From: a virus
DNA: 24,784 bases
Virus record (IMG/VR): IMGVR_UViG_3300005825_000209
Span: 1-24,784 of that record
Strand: one strand, 5' to 3'
Each line of letters opens with the position of its first letter. Positions within the stretch are counted from its first letter, which is position 1. Shown piece after piece: positions 1-7,663 of this stretch. Made by a program: the position numbers and the translations under genes. The notes under the pieces were generated by a model. It had not been told where the DNA came from. It was given only the letters and a program-made list of their open reading frames with translations, and did not search any database.

Positions 1-17
1 CAGGATAAAGTGAAGGT

Positions 18-332
18 GTGGACGAGCTAAGCGTCGGGGACTTAATTGCGGGGTTGGCCGTGGCGAAATTAAGCCCACGGGAAAAGGCGAAGTTTGATCA
101 GTACCGACTTCTTGGGAGCAAGCACGGGGGGTATCCCACGCCTTGGGTGATCGAAATGCGAGCGATGTATCGACGTCACGCGAGGCGGATTGGCGAGGTC
201 CAACGGGCGCGTGAACGGGCGCTAATTACGATGGCAGCCGAGCGCCGCGGCATTTCAGCCACCCAAGCAATGAAGAGCCTTGAGCGCGATCGTCAACGAC
301 TTGAAACCGAACTTGAGGACATGGGGATTTAG
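18..332 (+). CDS. Hypothetical basic helical protein (104 aa)
   Basis: I do not recognise this protein. It starts with GTG at 18, about 3 bases after a GAAGG-like ribosome site at 12-16, and stops at 330-332 directly before the ATG of the KH-domain gene, so the two are probably co-transcribed. The composition is strongly charged. Residues 45-104 look like one long amphipathic helical region rich in Arg and Glu, with no signal peptide or membrane segment. Its start lies close to the window edge, so an upstream in-frame start cannot be fully excluded. Its position at the head of a replication block suggests a small accessory DNA or RNA protein, but that is only context. Confidence 0.6.
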   Translation: MDELSVGDLIAGLAVAKLSPREKAKFDQYRLLGSKHGGYPTPWVIEMRAMYRRHARRIGEVQRARERALITMAAERRGISATQAMKSLERDRQRLETELEDMGI

Positions 333-650
333 ATGGAAGCGGCGATGTGCAAAACGATTTGTGACGATCTCAAATATCTCGTGCTTCATATCATTGAGGA
401 GATTGTCGACCACGATGAAGAGGGCTCAATCGATGTTCAAGTGATCGATAGCGAGACCTACATGACGGTCGAGATCGAGACAGACATCCGGGACATCGGT
501 CAAGTCGTCGGCCAAGGAGGTTCGGTGATCTCGGCGATTCGCACGTTGGTCGCTGCGTGGGGAGGAAAGAACCGATTGCAGGTCAATCTCGTCTACCTCA
601 CGGAGCGAAAGAAGAAGAAGAGTTCGCGCTCCTGGGAACCGCGAACTTAG
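333..650 (+). CDS. KhpA-like KH-domain RNA-binding protein
   Basis: The 105-residue protein matches the layout of the bacterial KhpA/YlqC family, single KH domain proteins that bind RNA. It has an N-terminal helix followed by IVDHDEE (24-30), a beta strand, and the signature IGQVVGQGGSVISAIRTLV (55-73), where GQGG (60-63) is the RNA-gripping GxxG loop. A basic tail with four consecutive lysines follows. KhpA proteins of bacteria bind small and messenger RNAs, often with KhpB; what a phage copy does is unknown. The ATG at 333 directly abuts the previous stop. A second ATG at 345 has a better ribosome site (GGAAG, 335-339) and may be the true start. The family call is from recognisable motifs, not from a search. 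Confidence 0.8.
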   Translation: MEAAMCKTICDDLKYLVLHIIEEIVDHDEEGSIDVQVIDSETYMTVEIETDIRDIGQVVGQGGSVISAIRTLVAAWGGKNRLQVNLVYLTERKKKKSSRSWEPRT

Positions 651-659
651 AGATTGCTG

Positions 660-678
660 GCGAGCCGTTTCGGTTCGC
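660..678 (+). other. Short hairpin between genes
   Basis: GCGAGCC (660-666) can pair with GGTTCGC (672-678) over seven base pairs including one G-T wobble, with a five-base loop. There is no T-run after it, so it is not a convincing intrinsic terminator. It may be only a weak RNA structure in the 72-base gap. Confidence 0.25.
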
Positions 679-722
679 GTTCGTAGGGATGACCAGTGTT
701 TTAGAAAGTGGAGAGTAGAGCT

Positions 723-1160
723 ATGCGCGAGGAATTATGGTGGCAAAGTGGAGTTGAAGATCGGTCGAAGGAGGCCCCAGCTTTGGGCCTGTGTATGGGT
801 CGAATGACGCGTCGTCTTGAAGACGCTGCACGTCGAGAAGTTGAAGGCGGGAGTAACCCGTTTTCGTTGGAGCTCAGTAAAGATGTCGTGGTCAATGTGG
901 CGCCGCGTCAAACAGGCGTCTATGAGCGTCTTGCGGAGATCAATGAGCTTTCGGCATACCTCGCCAGCGAGCACGGTCTTGATCGCAACGATGTCCGTCG
1001 ACGGGTGCTGCGTGAAGACGGTTGGATCATCGCGCGCGGCACCTTGCTCGCGCCGATTTGGATGGATGAGCTGTTCGAAATCTCGATCGCCAGGCTTCGG
1101 CGCAACAAGGATTGCGTCTGGGTTACCGAGCTCGGATCGCTCGGAGCGAGGCCCCAATGA
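723..1160 (+). CDS. Hypothetical protein (145 aa)
   Basis: I do not recognise this protein. I prefer ATG 723 to the upstream in-frame GTG 708, because GGAGAG at 710-715 then sits at ribosome-site distance, whereas GTG 708 would be part of that site. The N-terminal 50 residues are polar. The C-terminal half (roughly residues 65-140) looks like a compact alpha/beta fold, with YERLAEINELSAYLASEHGL as an amphipathic helix followed by a strand-rich segment. There is no membrane segment. Its stop overlaps the next ATG (ATGA, 1157-1160), so translation of the two is probably coupled. Confidence 0.6.
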   Translation: MREELWWQSGVEDRSKEAPALGLCMGRMTRRLEDAARREVEGGSNPFSLELSKDVVVNVAPRQTGVYERLAEINELSAYLASEHGLDRNDVRRRVLREDGWIIARGTLLAPIWMDELFEISIARLRRNKDCVWVTELGSLGARPQ

Positions 1161-1405
1161 GCGAGCCGAAAAAGTTTCGAATTGGTGACGAGGTCAAGAT
1201 CCCCGCTGGCCGCGGGCTGGTCGTTGAAGTCCGAAATTTTCATGAGGCAATGGCGACCTTGACGGATGCAGAGCTCGAGGTCACCTCGCGCGAGCTTCTG
1301 GCGCGGGTGGGGATGGATGCGCCTCGTGTGTGGCAGCAGCTGCTTGTGAAGCGGGGACACTCGTTGCGTTGGTACGAGAATGTGAACGTGGAGGCGATTG
1401 AATGA
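1157..1405 (+). CDS. Hypothetical small protein (82 aa)
   Basis: Start and stop are both ATGA overlaps with the neighbours (1157 and 1402), which fixes the reading frame well. The protein begins FRIGDEVKIPAGRGLVVEV, which reads like a small beta-barrel (SH3- or KOW-like) opening with a GD-V-I turn. It is followed by two helices, the second containing RVWQQLLVKRGHSLRWYENVNVEAIE. I know no specific family for it. It belongs to the same translationally coupled run as the repeat-bearing gene and the helicase loader. Confidence 0.6.
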   Translation: MSEPKKFRIGDEVKIPAGRGLVVEVRNFHEAMATLTDAELEVTSRELLARVGMDAPRVWQQLLVKRGHSLRWYENVNVEAIE

Positions 1406-2328
1406 AGAGCGAAACGAAGCGGGTGGTCGCTGCTATTGAAAAGCTAAAGCGAGCGGGTACGCAGGCGCGAGAGCTCAATGCTGCGTCGCGAGCCAAGAAA
1501 GACGCGCGGGATGCAAAACGAGCGGAGGCACGGAAGACGGACGATGGGCCAAGGCAAGCCCGTACACGTCGGGGGGAATTTGGGGGGGAAGATGTTTCGA
1601 AGAAGGCGACCGCGTATGACCTCGAATCACTTTTTCGCGAGTTGCAGCAAGAGCGATTGGGATTCAAGGCGCTGGTTTCCAGATGGTCGAGAGCCGAGCT
1701 TTCAATTGGTCGCCGGCTTCTTGACGGATACGGTGACGAGTTGACTTTTGGGGCAGCTCGCTTCTTTTTTGAGCGTTTTAGCGAGTATTCCGCGGATGCC
1801 CATGATAAAGTTGCACGAGAGCCAACTGTCAATCGGCTTTGGGCAGTGCGCAATGAAGTGTTTGCCGACTACCAAATGCAGGAGCATGAACGAACGAGCC
1901 CTCGGCCGCCAGAGCCGACAACGCTCGAAAGGCCTCCGGCGCATCGGAGCGACAAGGGCAGAGGCGAAGACCAATGGAAGGCCCCTAAGAATCCAGTGGG
2001 TTGGGGCGACGAAGAGGAGCCAAAGGACCCCGGAGCTCACTACGGCTGGAAGGCCCCTAAGAATCCAGTGGGTTGGGGCGACGAAGAGGAGCCAAAGGAC
2101 CCCGGAGCACACTACGGCTGGAAGGCGCCCAAGAACCCCGTGGGCTGGGGTGACGAAGAAGAATCGGAGAGTCAGAAAGATGAATATGTTGACGAATACC
2201 GATCGAATGCCCCACGGTGCGCAGTAGGGCAAGGTGATGAAGGCAAGGCGCTGAAACATCAAAACGGAAAAGACAGCGATGAATTTCGACCGGAATTAGC
2301 CCGTTCGAATTGGGGGCGAAATGACTAA
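1402..2328 (+). CDS. Protein with tandem acidic Trp-rich repeats, next to helicase loader
   Basis: The 308-residue protein has three visible parts. Residues 1-70 are lysine/arginine-rich and probably helical or disordered. Residues 71-160 form a helical globular segment (FRELQQERLGFKALVSRW, then a GRRLLDGYGDEL region). From residue 192 come three tandem 24-residue repeats headed WKAPKNPVGWGDEEE (192, 216, 240), followed by a decayed fourth unit (APRCAVGQGDEGKALK). The globular part could be a replication accessory domain, but I do not recognise it. The gene overlaps its left neighbour by ATGA and the DnaC-like gene by 8 bases. Its repeats resemble short linear interaction motifs on a disordered tail. 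That role is inferred from composition and position only. Confidence 0.7.
   Translation: MKSETKRVVAAIEKLKRAGTQARELNAASRAKKDARDAKRAEARKTDDGPRQARTRRGEFGGEDVSKKATAYDLESLFRELQQERLGFKALVSRWSRAELSIGRRLLDGYGDELTFGAARFFFERFSEYSADAHDKVAREPTVNRLWAVRNEVFADYQMQEHERTSPRPPEPTTLERPPAHRSDKGRGEDQWKAPKNPVGWGDEEEPKDPGAHYGWKAPKNPVGWGDEEEPKDPGAHYGWKAPKNPVGWGDEEESESQKDEYVDEYRSNAPRCAVGQGDEGKALKHQNGKDSDEFRPELARSNWGRND
1975..2163 (+). repeat. Three in-frame 72-bp tandem repeats
   Basis: Units begin at 1975, 2047 and 2119, each with TGGAAGGC. The first two copies are almost identical at the DNA level, differing visibly only near GGAGCTCAC versus GGAGCACAC. The third has many synonymous changes and keeps the 15-residue head WKAPKNPVGWGDEEE. 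The near-identity of copies 1 and 2 points to a recent duplication within an older array. Confidence 0.95.
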
Positions 2329-2968
2329 CGTTCAGTTTAATGGTGACTTACGCGAGCTTGACCGGCAGGACCTTGAGCGTATGAGGCTGCCTCGGCGGTT
2401 TTGGGGCTGTACGGTCGATGACGTGTCGTCCGAATCCGAGAGTGGCCGGTCTGGCTTGGATTTTGTGAATCGATATTTCGAGAACTTCGAGACGTTCTTG
2501 AACGCGGGCATTGGCGCCGTGCTTTGGGGTGCCAATGGTCGAGGGAAGACAGGCATGGCCGTGGTGATCGCCAAGATGGCTCGTCGAGCCTCGCGGCTGG
2601 TCCTTTTCCTTGCGGCCTCGGACCTCAAGCGCGTCGTGATTGACAATGAGGTTTTCGATGAAGAGCAGACGATTTGGGAGCGTGCGTGCGCCGTGGACGT
2701 GCTTGTTATTGACGATCTTGGCAAGGGGACCGAGGACCGGACCGGCTTTGGAATGCGGCTGGTCGATGACTTGATCCGCAAACGTAGCGCTGCCCAGAAG
2801 GTCACGCTTATCACGACCAACTTTTGCCCCGAGCAATTGCGAGCGGCGCTCAAGCGTTCGACGATGGAAACGCTAAAGGAATGCGTGACCCTCTTTTATG
2901 TGGGCGGCCCGGATCGTCGATTGCGGGATAAAGCCCGAATTGATGAGCTGTTCTCCGGGATGGATTGA
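2321..2968 (+). CDS. DnaC-like replicative helicase loader (AAA+ ATPase)
   Basis: The 215-residue protein has the AAA+ core of DnaC/IstB-type ATPases, which open the DnaB ring and place it on single-stranded DNA. Walker A is GANGRGKT (70-77), Walker B is VLVIDDLGKG (127-136) and sensor 1 is the TTN at 165-167. The C-terminal GGPDRRLRDKARIDELF (195-211) is where the family keeps its arginine finger or sensor 2. The N-terminal 45 residues probably contact the helicase. The ATG at 2321 lies inside the end of the previous gene (8-base overlap). The DnaB-like helicase gene follows 77 bases later, the usual pairing. Some members of this fold are transposase helpers (IstB), but there is no transposase here. 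Confidence 0.88.
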   Translation: MTNVQFNGDLRELDRQDLERMRLPRRFWGCTVDDVSSESESGRSGLDFVNRYFENFETFLNAGIGAVLWGANGRGKTGMAVVIAKMARRASRLVLFLAASDLKRVVIDNEVFDEEQTIWERACAVDVLVIDDLGKGTEDRTGFGMRLVDDLIRKRSAAQKVTLITTNFCPEQLRAALKRSTMETLKECVTLFYVGGPDRRLRDKARIDELFSGMD

Positions 2969-3045
2969 GTCCCTGCGTTCACTGCTATTTGGCCATTCGT
3001 GGCCATGTGTTGGGTCGAAGGCCGCGTCGGAGAAGTGTGACATAG

Positions 3046-4395
3046 ATGGATTTAGAGGCTGGCATAATTCGAGCCGTATTGGCTGACGTTGAGTTGCTCA
3101 AGCGTCTGCCGAACCTTGGGGTCAACGAGAACGACTTTGAGGACCCTTTTGCAAAAAAGGCCTTCCGATTCATTGTCGAGCACCGTTTGGAGCATGGGAA
3201 GCTCCCGAGCCTCGAGGTGCTCGAGTCGGTGCTTGGTGTCTCGATCCCGGAAAGTGAAGGTGAGCCGGAGTGGCTGGTCAAAGAGATGCTTCACCGCAAG
3301 CTATTTGGGGCGCTCCAGTCCCAGCAAGCGGTCGTAAGTCAAGCGCTGCAATCCAATGACCCCGTCAAGGCGCTCAAGCTCACGACGACGTTTGTTGAGC
3401 AGAATCACTTTTCGCTTTCGGCCAAAATGCCGACGTCCGTCACTGACTTGGGCGGTGGGATGCTCGAGCAATACAAGCGTCTGGCGTCGGGTGAGCGCGG
3501 AATCGAGATGCCTTGGCCAACTGTGACCGGTACGACTGCCGGTCTTTGGCCTGGGACGACAACGTACATGATCGCGCGCCCGGGTGTTGGCAAGACGAAT
3601 GCCGCGTGGATTGTGGCCCGTCATGCCTGGAAGAATGGGCATACGGTATTGGTGATCTCCGCGGAGATGTTCAAAGACGAGTCGGCGGAGCGTTTTTTCC
3701 TGTTCGAATCTGGGGTTTCGAGTTCGAAGTTTATGCTCGGAAAATTGAGCGACTTCGAGCTGCTCGGCTTGCAAAAAACGATTGCATCGAGTCGGGGGAA
3801 GACGGGGCTCTGGATCGCCGACCCTGACGATGGGCTCACGCCCGAAGAGCTCGACGGATACATTCGAGCCTGTAAGCCGCAGCTGATCGTTGTCGATGCG
3901 TTCTATAACTTGCCCTTTGGAGGGCGGGATCGAAGCGAAAACCTCAAACGGGGCGTGGAGTGGTTTCGAATCCAAATGCGTGAGTACAGGCGACTTTTCG
4001 GGTCCGCATTGGTCGCCAATCACCAGCTAAGTCGCGATGCAACGAAAGCGAGAAGTGCGGGTGGTATGGGATACACGGAGGGTGCAATTGCTCTTTCCGA
4101 TCAGCTGCTTTGGGACGCTTATTCGGTGTGGGTCATGGAGCAGACTCCCGACATGAAGAGAGACCGTCGGATGAAGCTTCACTGCGCCAAGGTTCGACGA
4201 GGGGTTTGGCCGCGTGGGGCAGTGACCTGTCATTGGGATTTCGACAAGATGCTCTTCGATGAGATCCCCGATGCGGAGGAGTTTGAAGATAAAGAAAAAA
4301 CAGGCGACGCGAAGGCAGCGGCAAAAGCGATTCAGGACCTCAAGAAGTTTGGGAAGCAACGTTGGACGAAGGACCCGGATGGGGTCCCGTACTGA
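3046..4395 (+). CDS. DnaB-like replicative DNA helicase
   Basis: This is a RecA-fold hexameric helicase that unwinds DNA at the fork. Residues 1-60 resemble the DnaB N-terminal domain (GIIRAVLADVELL, then NENDFEDPFAKKAFRFI). The motor domain starts near residue 150: Walker A ARPGVGKT (177-184), a SAEM segment (205-208), Walker B QLIVVDAF (279-286), the ANHQLSR motif (324-330), and KVRRGVWPRG, equivalent to the KQRNGPxG region of DnaB. At 449 residues it is near the usual length. The C-terminus from about residue 420 is lysine/aspartate-rich and probably disordered. It directly follows the loader gene, and the primase gene lies about 0.9 kb downstream, forming a phage primosome set. Confidence 0.92.
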   Translation: MDLEAGIIRAVLADVELLKRLPNLGVNENDFEDPFAKKAFRFIVEHRLEHGKLPSLEVLESVLGVSIPESEGEPEWLVKEMLHRKLFGALQSQQAVVSQALQSNDPVKALKLTTTFVEQNHFSLSAKMPTSVTDLGGGMLEQYKRLASGERGIEMPWPTVTGTTAGLWPGTTTYMIARPGVGKTNAAWIVARHAWKNGHTVLVISAEMFKDESAERFFLFESGVSSSKFMLGKLSDFELLGLQKTIASSRGKTGLWIADPDDGLTPEELDGYIRACKPQLIVVDAFYNLPFGGRDRSENLKRGVEWFRIQMREYRRLFGSALVANHQLSRDATKARSAGGMGYTEGAIALSDQLLWDAYSVWVMEQTPDMKRDRRMKLHCAKVRRGVWPRGAVTCHWDFDKMLFDEIPDAEEFEDKEKTGDAKAAAKAIQDLKKFGKQRWTKDPDGVPY

Positions 4396-4411
4396 GAAGT
4401 GAGGAATAATA

Positions 4412-4855
4412 ATGGACAATAAAAAAGAGACGATTGAGAACCATAGCAGTGGCGGGGTGGCAGGGGTCTGTCATCTTGGCGTTGGCGTGCGCGGCTATCC
4501 AGAAGGCATCGATCTCCTTGAGGTGCCGAAGGACTTGGTGGCTTGTGATGCTGTCGTGCAGATCTTGGTCCGCAACCAAATTACGGGGCCGGCGTTCGCA
4601 GTGATGAGTCGAGATGGGAAGGCGGGAGCGGAGGTCTCAGGCGTCGAGTTGTTCCGAGCTTGGTACGCGCTCGGTCGAGAGATTATGCGCGTCGTGAATC
4701 CCGACGACCCCTCGGTCGGCTGGATGAACGCCGTGGCCGAAGGCACGATTACGTCGATTGATCACGTCCAGCGAAAGGGCAAGCTTCGGCGCAAAACGGG
4801 GCTAATCGGGCTCGATGGCAATGAGCTGCTTGGAGATGGGAACGATGTCGCTTGA
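4412..4855 (+). CDS. Hypothetical protein in replication block (147 aa)
   Basis: I do not recognise this protein. It starts at ATG 4412 with GAGG at 4400-4403 as ribosome site. The first 15 residues are polar and probably disordered. The rest is a mixed alpha/beta sequence including GVRGYPEGIDLLEVPKDLV and VSGVELFRAWYALGREIMR. There are no cysteine pairs, ATP motifs or membrane segments. It sits between the helicase and RRM genes and overlaps the latter by 11 bases, so it is probably translated from the same transcript. Confidence 0.6.
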   Translation: MDNKKETIENHSSGGVAGVCHLGVGVRGYPEGIDLLEVPKDLVACDAVVQILVRNQITGPAFAVMSRDGKAGAEVSGVELFRAWYALGREIMRVVNPDDPSVGWMNAVAEGTITSIDHVQRKGKLRRKTGLIGLDGNELLGDGNDVA

Positions 4856-5285
4856 GGTCAGCAAGCTATTCGTCGGCGGGTTGCCCTACGACATGGATGA
4901 AAAGCGTCTCGCTGAGGTGTTCGTACAATTTGGCACGGTCATTCATTGCAAGATTGTGCGGTGTTTGGAAACGGGCACGTCGCGTGGGTTTGGGTTTGTT
5001 GAGTTCGAATGCAGCAAGGCTGCAACCGCCGCTTTCGAGTTGGATGGCGCGACTCTGGATGGCCGAGTGTGCAACGTCTCGCTTGCGCGTGACCGGCCTG
5101 GCTTTGGTCCGCGAGGTCGCCTTCGTGGTCCGTCGGACGCGGTCGAGGTACGGGCTCGGCCAGACCCAATAGGGTTCGAGTCGTCGGGCTTCCCGGTGCC
5201 CGAGAATCGTGAGTCGAGAGCTTCGCGGCGCGCTCAAAATGCAGCTCCGCGTCGCCGAATCGAACGAAGCAAATTTGCGCAATAG
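4845..5285 (+). CDS. RRM (RNA recognition motif) RNA-binding protein
   Basis: I choose ATG 4845, with GGAG at 4832-4835 upstream, rather than the longer in-frame start at 4815. The 146-residue protein has a complete RRM at residues 6-83. RNP2 is LFVGGLP (8-14) and RNP1 is RGFGFVEF (47-54), with the aromatic residues that stack on RNA all present. The tail (84-146) is rich in Arg, Gly and Pro (RPGFGPRGRLRG), as in bacterial glycine-rich RNA-binding proteins and eukaryotic RRM-RGG proteins. RRM proteins are known in cyanobacteria and various proteobacteria but are unusual in phages. The gene overlaps its left neighbour and precedes the primase. RNA binding is a safe inference from the motif; the target RNA is not. 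Confidence 0.9.
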   Translation: MSLEVSKLFVGGLPYDMDEKRLAEVFVQFGTVIHCKIVRCLETGTSRGFGFVEFECSKAATAAFELDGATLDGRVCNVSLARDRPGFGPRGRLRGPSDAVEVRARPDPIGFESSGFPVPENRESRASRRAQNAAPRRRIERSKFAQ

Positions 5286-5309
5286 ACGCGCTGCAATCGA
5301 TTGCAGCTG
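5285..5309. repeat. Palindromic element, copy 1 (before primase gene)
   Basis: The 16-bp perfect palindrome CTGCAATCGATTGCAG lies at 5291-5306. The whole 25 bp (5285-5309) is identical, in inverse orientation, to the element at 10851-10875. It starts directly at the stop codon of the RRM gene and ends 13 bases before the primase start, so it covers the intergenic gap. There is no T-run, so it is not an intrinsic terminator. It could be an operator, an RNA hairpin or a small mobile palindrome. Confidence 0.9.
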
Positions 5310-5322
5310 AAAAGAGGGTCGA

Positions 5323-6471
5323 ATGACGCCGAATCAGGTCGTTGAGCTACTGGGGATTTTCGGCGCAGAAGATATTGAGATTCGCGGGGCAAAGATCCAT
5401 TCGTCGTGCCCACTTGCAAGATGGACTCACGCCGGCGGGACCGACGGCCATCCTTCGTTTGGCATCTATCGATCGAGTCATGGCAACCTTCGATACAAAT
5501 GCCTCGCCTGCGGGGCGGCGGGCTCGATGCGTGGGCTCTATTGGCAAATGATGACGCACGGCGGAAGCTGGTTCCCGTTGGCGAATCAACTCGTCTACGA
5601 GGAAGCCGAGAGAAGTTCAGAAGCGGCGGCCAAGCAACATCGGCTTGAGTATCGTCCTGGGGGGGCCCTCGTTGGTGAAGCGGGGATTCGCCGACTGGCG
5701 GATTGGAAGCCAGGCCCGATGCCGTCAGGTGTTACGGAGACGCTTTGGGAGGACATGACGCCGAAAGGCGAAGCGGTGCACTATGATTTGCCTGCACCGG
5801 AAACATTCGATTGGTGGCATCGTCAGCCGATTCCGGAGCACGCCCTCAAGCGCGGGGTGACTCCGGAAATGTGGGAGCGATGGGGGATGGGCTACGACCC
5901 GAACCGGCATCGGTGGATTTTCGTTTGCCGCGACAAGAATCGAGAGATTGTGGGGTACACGGGCCGCATTTGCTGGGACGCGGACCATTGCTTTCGGTGC
6001 GGGCGATCCATCGTCGACAAGGAAAAGTCCGAGAAACGGGGAAAGAAAGTGCACATGCATAAGTGCGAGTGTTGCCGGCAAAGCTACGTGAAATACTGGA
6101 ATTTCCCGGGCATGTGGCGTCGCAGTTCGGTTTACGGCATTCATCTTTACGAGGGCGGCTCGGTCGTGATTCTCGAAGGCTCGACGGACTGCTCGCGCCT
6201 CCAACAGTTTGGAGTAAAGAACCCAATGGGGGTTTTCGGCGCGCAAGTGAACCCCGATCAATTGGATTTGATTTTTGAATTAAGCTGCCCGATTGTCGTT
6301 GCCGGCGATGGAGATAAGGCCGGTCGGGAGCTCAACAGCGCGATCGAGGCGCAGTGCAAGCGGGCCGGCCGAAGTTGCGAATTAGTGACCATTCCGGACG
6401 GCACCGATCCAGGCGCGCTCACGGAACAAGAAATTCGGGCACTGTTTCCAGACCATGCTTTTTTAATTTGA
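5323..6471 (+). CDS. DnaG-like DNA primase (zinc-binding and TOPRIM domains)
   Basis: The 382-residue protein combines a CHC2-type zinc-binding N-terminus (C29, H36 or H43, then C60 and C63 in YKCLACGAAG) with a TOPRIM catalytic domain. The TOPRIM domain has E285 in VVILEGSTD and the GDGD acidic pair (D329, D331), followed by PDGTDPGAL (358-366) as in DnaG and T7 gp4. It should make the RNA primers for the DnaB-like helicase encoded upstream. A second cysteine/histidine cluster (C223, C226, H244, H246, C248, C250, C251) sits between the two domains and is not a usual DnaG feature. The ribosome site is AGAGGG at 5312-5317. The palindromic element ends 13 bases upstream. Confidence 0.9.
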   Translation: MTPNQVVELLGIFGAEDIEIRGAKIHSSCPLARWTHAGGTDGHPSFGIYRSSHGNLRYKCLACGAAGSMRGLYWQMMTHGGSWFPLANQLVYEEAERSSEAAAKQHRLEYRPGGALVGEAGIRRLADWKPGPMPSGVTETLWEDMTPKGEAVHYDLPAPETFDWWHRQPIPEHALKRGVTPEMWERWGMGYDPNRHRWIFVCRDKNREIVGYTGRICWDADHCFRCGRSIVDKEKSEKRGKKVHMHKCECCRQSYVKYWNFPGMWRRSSVYGIHLYEGGSVVILEGSTDCSRLQQFGVKNPMGVFGAQVNPDQLDLIFELSCPIVVAGDGDKAGRELNSAIEAQCKRAGRSCELVTIPDGTDPGALTEQEIRALFPDHAFLI

Positions 6472-6483
6472 CGGGATTCGAGA

Positions 6484-6542
6484 ATTGACGAACAGTAGAT
6501 CTTGGAATCTGAGCATTCCAAGACGACGGCCACGAGAGCCGT
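6484..6542 (+). promoter_or_regulatory. Leader of the SSB gene: TTGACGAAC box and two hairpins
   Basis: The 110-base gap before the SSB gene holds ATTGACGAAC (6484-6493). After it comes a perfect 9-bp hairpin (6500-6508 TCTTGGAAT with 6515-6523 ATTCCAAGA, loop CTGAGC). A second hairpin, ACGGC (6526-6530) with GCCGT (6538-6542), follows. Neither has a T-run. TTGACG could act as a -35 box, but I see no good -10 at 16-18 bases. The stacked hairpins just before an SSB start suggest translational control, as T4 gene 32 protein represses its own message; that is an analogy, not evidence. Confidence 0.5.
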
Positions 6543-6581
6543 AACAAAACCACACCACTAGGATAGGATAGGAAGCACATC

Positions 6582-7577
<996 letters not shown>

Positions 7578-7585
7578 TCTGTGCT

Positions 7586-7604
7586 GGGTTAAATCGGGTT
7601 AAAT
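7586..7604. repeat. GGGTTAAAT direct repeat
   Basis: GGGTTAAAT occurs at 7586-7594 and 7596-7604, exactly ten bases apart, with a related AGTTAAA at 7615-7621. The helical-turn spacing would suit a protein-binding site between the SSB stop and the terminator, but chance is possible. Confidence 0.4.
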
Positions 7605-7622
7605 AGACGAGGTCAGTTAAAG

Positions 7623-7648
7623 GGGGTGCAGACGCGCCCCATTTTTTT
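7623..7648 (+). terminator. Intrinsic terminator after the SSB gene
   Basis: GGGGTGC (7623-7629) pairs with GCGCCCC (7634-7640) over seven base pairs (one G-T wobble) around an AGAC loop. Seven T follow at 7642-7648. It closes the loader-to-SSB transcription block. Confidence 0.92.
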
Positions 7649-7663
7649 GGGATACGCGGTGTT

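Noticed and set aside
2321-2968. IstB-type transposase helper
   Set aside because: No transposase gene or inverted repeats lie nearby, and the DnaB-like helicase gene follows directly, favouring helicase loader.
2990-3005. TGGCC-ATTCGT-GGCCA hairpin between loader and helicase genes as a terminator
   Set aside because: The stem is only 5 bp and no T-run follows; the genes are probably co-transcribed.
3301-4023. Long minus-strand open frame opposite the DnaB-like helicase gene
   Set aside because: It mirrors a strong coding frame on the other strand, has no ribosome site or recognisable product, and arises from the GC-rich codon pattern. The same holds for minus-strand frames at 11162-11926, 14320-15027 and 1281-1853.
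6485-6513. TTGACG at 6485 as a complete sigma-70 promoter
   Set aside because: No -10-like hexamer is found 16 to 18 bases downstream, where the sequence forms the SSB leader hairpin.
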